Of a stretch of DNA of 51,762 bases, positions 49,521 through 51,762 are shown piece after piece. The notes under the pieces are model-generated. The model did not search any database, was not told the DNA's origin, and worked only from the letters and a program-made list of their open reading frames with translations. The DNA lies in the NCBI RefSeq assembly GCF_014200575.1, contig NZ_JACHBZ010000026.1:1-51762 (forward strand), in the 5' to 3' direction. Position numbers and translations under genes: made by a program. Source of the stretch: Mucilaginibacter saanensis. Lineage in GTDB: Bacteria > Bacteroidota > Bacteroidia > Sphingobacteriales > Sphingobacteriaceae. How positions within the stretch are numbered: the stretch's first letter is position 1; every line of letters starts with the position of its first letter.

Positions 49521-50636
49521 TTAAATTTTGATGATGATTTTTTTGATATATAGTAACCACATCACCAGCCATAATACGGCTACCGTAAATACGGCGCTGG
49601 CTAATGATGCGTTTACGGGTGAAAAGTAAGGTGCAAAAAGTGTTTGATAAATTGACGAGCCGCCAATTTTTATCAGGTTCATATAATGCGGTATATAACC
49701 CGACAGTACGTAGGCCGTAATGGCATTGGCGCCAAAAATTATAAAAAGATAAGTGAACCTTTTACGGCCCTGCACATCAATAAGCCAGTAACTTAAGGCC
49801 AGTGCAATGGTGGCCAAACCACCGGTAAACAACACAAAGGAGCTGGTCCATAATGCCTTGTTGATAGGGAAAAACAGGTCCCAGATTAAGCCGGCTATTA
49901 CTGCTAACACGCCATAGGTAAACATCCAGCTCACCTTAACATTGTCGTCGCGGTCCTTACGTTTTAACCAGCTGCCTACCCTTATACCAAACAAACCGGT
50001 AGCCACTGCGGGCAAGGTCCCCAGTAAACCTTCCGGATCCCAGATATGGGATTCGCGCCAGAGGTGATTGGGAGTAAATACCAGCCTGTCTATCCAGGCG
50101 CCCATGTTTGTTGCAGGTTCCAGATTAGCATAGCCTACCCCCGGTACCGGGATAAAGGTCATGATGATAAAATAACCAATTAATGCCGATGCAAATATCC
50201 AGTCGCGGGTTTTTTGTGAGGTTTTGAGGAATAATACGGTACAAATAAAATAAACCAGCGCAATACGTGGCAATACTCCCGGTAAACGTAAATGAGCCAA
50301 TCCACCATCGGGGTGCAGAATAAGTTGCGTGATCCATGGAATGGCGATCAATATAGCGGTACGGCGCAAGGCGTTCAATATCAATTTACCATGCGGCATG
50401 GTTGCCTTTTTACTCTCCATGGCATAAATCACGGATACGCCAACCATAAACAGGAAAAACGGAAACACCAGGTCGGTAGGCGTGCAGCCGTTCCATTTGG
50501 AATGTTCCAGCGGCGGATAAATATGCCCCCAATCGCCGGGATCATTAACCAGGATCATAGCAGCGATAGTAACACCACGCATTACATCGAGGGAAACAAG
50601 ACGTTTTGGTTTTTCGGCTGTAATTGTATTACTCAT
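49521..50636 (-). CDS. NagX/HGSNAT-like membrane acyltransferase (DUF5009)
   Basis: The 371-residue integral membrane protein begins KRLVSLDVMRGVTIAAMILV, followed by NDPGDWGHIYPPLEHSKWNG and FPFFLFMVGVSVIYAM, which are the signatures of the NagX/DUF5009 group related to heparan-alpha-glucosaminide N-acetyltransferase; about ten membrane helices follow. These proteins are often linked to N-acetylglucosamine use. The gene lies between the start of nagB (at the window edge) and the DUF2059 gene on the same strand. Transport versus acetyl transfer cannot be decided. Confidence 0.86.
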   Translation of the reverse strand: MSNTITAEKPKRLVSLDVMRGVTIAAMILVNDPGDWGHIYPPLEHSKWNGCTPTDLVFPFFLFMVGVSVIYAMESKKATMPHGKLILNALRRTAILIAIPWITQLILHPDGGLAHLRLPGVLPRIALVYFICTVLFLKTSQKTRDWIFASALIGYFIIMTFIPVPGVGYANLEPATNMGAWIDRLVFTPNHLWRESHIWDPEGLLGTLPAVATGLFGIRVGSWLKRKDRDDNVKVSWMFTYGVLAVIAGLIWDLFFPINKALWTSSFVLFTGGLATIALALSYWLIDVQGRKRFTYLFIIFGANAITAYVLSGYIPHYMNLIKIGGSSIYQTLFAPYFSPVNASLASAVFTVAVLWLVMWLLYIKKIIIKI

Positions 50637-50722
50637 ATTTTAACGCGCTTGTTTGGTTATCATTGCCTGTGTCGTGTATAGTAGCTTTCTTATTCCGATT
50701 GATAGTTATTTGAGCTTCTAAT

Positions 50723-51130
50723 TTATTTATCTCCTTGATAAATAGAGATCTCGATGCCAATACCCAAATCTGAACTAAGTTTTAATAACTCGGTTGGCAA
50801 ATATTGAGTTTGTGTAAACTTGTTTGGATCATACTCTACACCAAAATCTAATATCGCATATTGAATTTCGGGGGTGGTGTTTATATGCTGTAATTCTTGT
50901 TGATAGTTATTTAAATAATCAATCGCATCCTGTATTTGCTGTTTAAAATTATCAAAATCGGCACTGCTTACTTCCTGGCTGCAACCAGAGGATTCTATCT
51001 TTTTTCCTTCAGGTTTAGATTTGATTTTTGGCGAACCTTTGTAATATATATTGTATGCCGATATTTTACTTTGGAAGATAAAATCGTCCACGTCAAAATT
51101 CTCACCCCATATTCTAAGCATGCAAGACAT
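50723..51130 (-). CDS. Hypothetical protein (135 aa), small soluble
   Basis: The product starts MSCMLRIWGENFDVDDFIF (the ATG for MLRIW, 9 bp later, is an equal choice). It contains a coiled-coil-like helix (FDNFKQQIQDAIDYLNNYQQEL) and a beta strand IQYAILDFGVEYD, then LGIGIEISIYQG. The N-terminal LRIWGENFDVDDF pattern loosely recalls DUF4279-like proteins, some of which are immunity proteins, but the match is too weak for a call. It stands alone, flanked by repeats. Confidence 0.6.
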   Translation of the reverse strand: MSCMLRIWGENFDVDDFIFQSKISAYNIYYKGSPKIKSKPEGKKIESSGCSQEVSSADFDNFKQQIQDAIDYLNNYQQELQHINTTPEIQYAILDFGVEYDPNKFTQTQYLPTELLKLSSDLGIGIEISIYQGDK

Positions 51131-51159
51131 AATTCTCCCGGTTAAAAAATATTCCAGTT

Positions 51160-51336
51160 GCCTGTGTCCTCACAGGCAGCTTCTGCCGTTCCAACAGATA
51201 AGCGAATCGTCTGTGAAGGCACAGACGATGGAACATATACATATAACGTCATTGCGAGGAGGAACGACGAAGCAATCGCGAACAGTGCAAGTCCTCCCTG
51301 TAAAGTACGCGATTGCATCGCTACGCTCGCAATAAC
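51160..51336. repeat. Cluster of small hairpins and a GTCATTGCGAGG-type inverted repeat
   Basis: GCCTGTG/CACAGGC (51160-51177) and CGTCTGTG/CACAGACG (51208-51227) are two short hairpins. CGTCATTGCGAGG followed by ACGAAGCAATCGCG, and GCGATTGCATCGCTACGCTC then GCAATAA, form an inverted repeat of a second dispersed type at 51247-51336. No gene between them. Confidence 0.6.
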
Positions 51337-51345
51337 TTGTGTTTT

Positions 51346-51762
51346 TTAAAAAATATACCGCTTAAACGCCTCCATAGCTTCATACTCAGCCAGACCAAGC
51401 CGGTCATACCGCTGGGCAGTATCACGGGTGCGGTCCTCGGCACGTACCCAGAACTCGCGGGCATCATCGCCCGGGAACACCGGCCTGTCCTTTTGGGACT
51501 GGTGCTTAAAGATAGCGTTACGCTTGCGGATCACCTCCTGGGGTGATAAAGGCACGGCCATTTCAATTTCATAGGTTTCAAACTCATGCCATGCACCGCG
51601 GTACATCCACAGCCAGCAATCATCCACCCAGGCCTCCTTGCCCTTCAAGCGGGCCAGGGCAGCAATGATAATGTTGAAACACACCAGGTGGGTACCGTTC
51701 GGGTCAGCAAAGTCACCGGCAGCAAATATCTGCTGGGGTTTAACTTGCTGCAATAGCTCAAT
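51346..51762 (-). CDS. nagB: Glucosamine-6-phosphate deaminase, C-terminal part (gene runs off the window)
   Basis: The frame is open from the right edge of the window to a stop at 51346 and gives 138 residues, so this is the 3' end of a longer gene. The sequence (QQIFAAGDFADPNGTHLVC, WVDDCWLWMYRGAWHEFETY, RKRNAIFKHQSQKDRPVFPG, LAEYEAMEAFKRYIF) matches the C-terminal extension of the long Bacteroidota NagB (about 640 residues), which couples deamination of glucosamine-6-phosphate to a PIG-L-like region. The N-terminal isomerase domain is outside the window. NagX-like and glmS in the same window point to amino-sugar metabolism. Confidence 0.88.
   Translation of the reverse strand: MELLQQVKPQQIFAAGDFADPNGTHLVCFNIIIAALARLKGKEAWVDDCWLWMYRGAWHEFETYEIEMAVPLSPQEVIRKRNAIFKHQSQKDRPVFPGDDAREFWVRAEDRTRDTAQRYDRLGLAEYEAMEAFKRYIF

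Noticed and set aside
50723..51130. Immunity protein of a toxin system
   Set aside because: A loose N-terminal resemblance is not enough, and no toxin gene (polymorphic, RHS or secretion-linked) lies next to it.
1..51762. CRISPR array, tRNA/rRNA genes, insertion sequences, prophage
   Set aside because: No regular spacer-repeat array, no cloverleaf or rRNA-like stretch, and no transposase, integrase or phage structural gene was recognised while reading both strands.

Overview
The window looks like a chromosomal segment from a member of the Bacteroidota, most likely family Sphingobacteriaceae (Mucilaginibacter/Pedobacter-like). The reasons are: a-7 promoter boxes of the Bacteroidota type TAnnTTTG in front of several genes; few purine-rich ribosome-binding sites; family-typical proteins (DUF4270 lipoprotein, a half-size GT5 glycogen-synthase-like protein, the long NagB with a C-terminal extension, CarB without its MGS domain, a TonB-dependent receptor with a carboxypeptidase-like N-domain, a ligase-associated DEXH helicase); and the gene order rng / small bS22-like protein / TPR / HU / mutY / ssb. 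This is housekeeping and envelope DNA. I saw no rRNA, tRNA, CRISPR array, insertion sequence, phage or integrated element.

Layout. 0.2-9 kb: a nicotinamide riboside kinase-like protein and a block of exported peptidases/hydrolases (M28, M61, beta-lactamase-like serine hydrolase, DPP-IV-like S9). 9-14 kb: information-processing genes (ssb, mutY, HU, TPR protein, a 29-residue bS22/mS38-like protein, RNase G). 14-19 kb: Lhr-type helicase carrying an in-frame palindromic repeat, two small lipoproteins, csaA-tadA. 19-24 kb: sodA, an MDR oxidoreductase, an amino-acid permease and a flavin/2Fe-2S reductase. 24-30 kb: siderophore-type TonB receptor plus PepSY membrane protein, oxyR and divergent katA, i.e. 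an iron/peroxide locus. 30-36 kb: glmS, DUF4270 lipoprotein, GT5-like protein, and divergently panC and panD. 36-44 kb: a TonB-like protein whose signal peptide is cut by a TAA stop, a lipoprotein, carB, an acyl-carrier-like protein with a membrane hairpin, a small outer-membrane protein, a DUF4920 protein and a six-repeat NHL lipoprotein. 44-51.8 kb: radA, an M16 peptidase, DUF2059 and NagX-like membrane protein, an unrecognised protein, and the 3' end of nagB.

Intergenic DNA is rich in hairpins and in several dispersed inverted-repeat families: a TCATCCTGAGC/GCTCAGAATGA family, a GGGAGGGG/CCCCTCCC family, an AAAGG-rich family and a GTCATTGCGAGG type. One GGGAGGGG-type element sits inside the helicase gene and is translated.

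Strongest points for a second look: the nonsense codon in the TonB-like signal peptide (36186-36188), the repeat translated inside the helicase (15555-15590), the serine-less ACP-like protein interrupted by a membrane hairpin (40914-41603), the conserved-looking GT5 half-protein that lacks the KxGG motif and lies next to a DUF4270 lipoprotein, the 29-residue gene at 12128-12217, and a candidate OxyR operator between oxyR and katA. No single obviously new multi-gene defence or mobile system was found. All functional calls come from reading motifs, with no database search.
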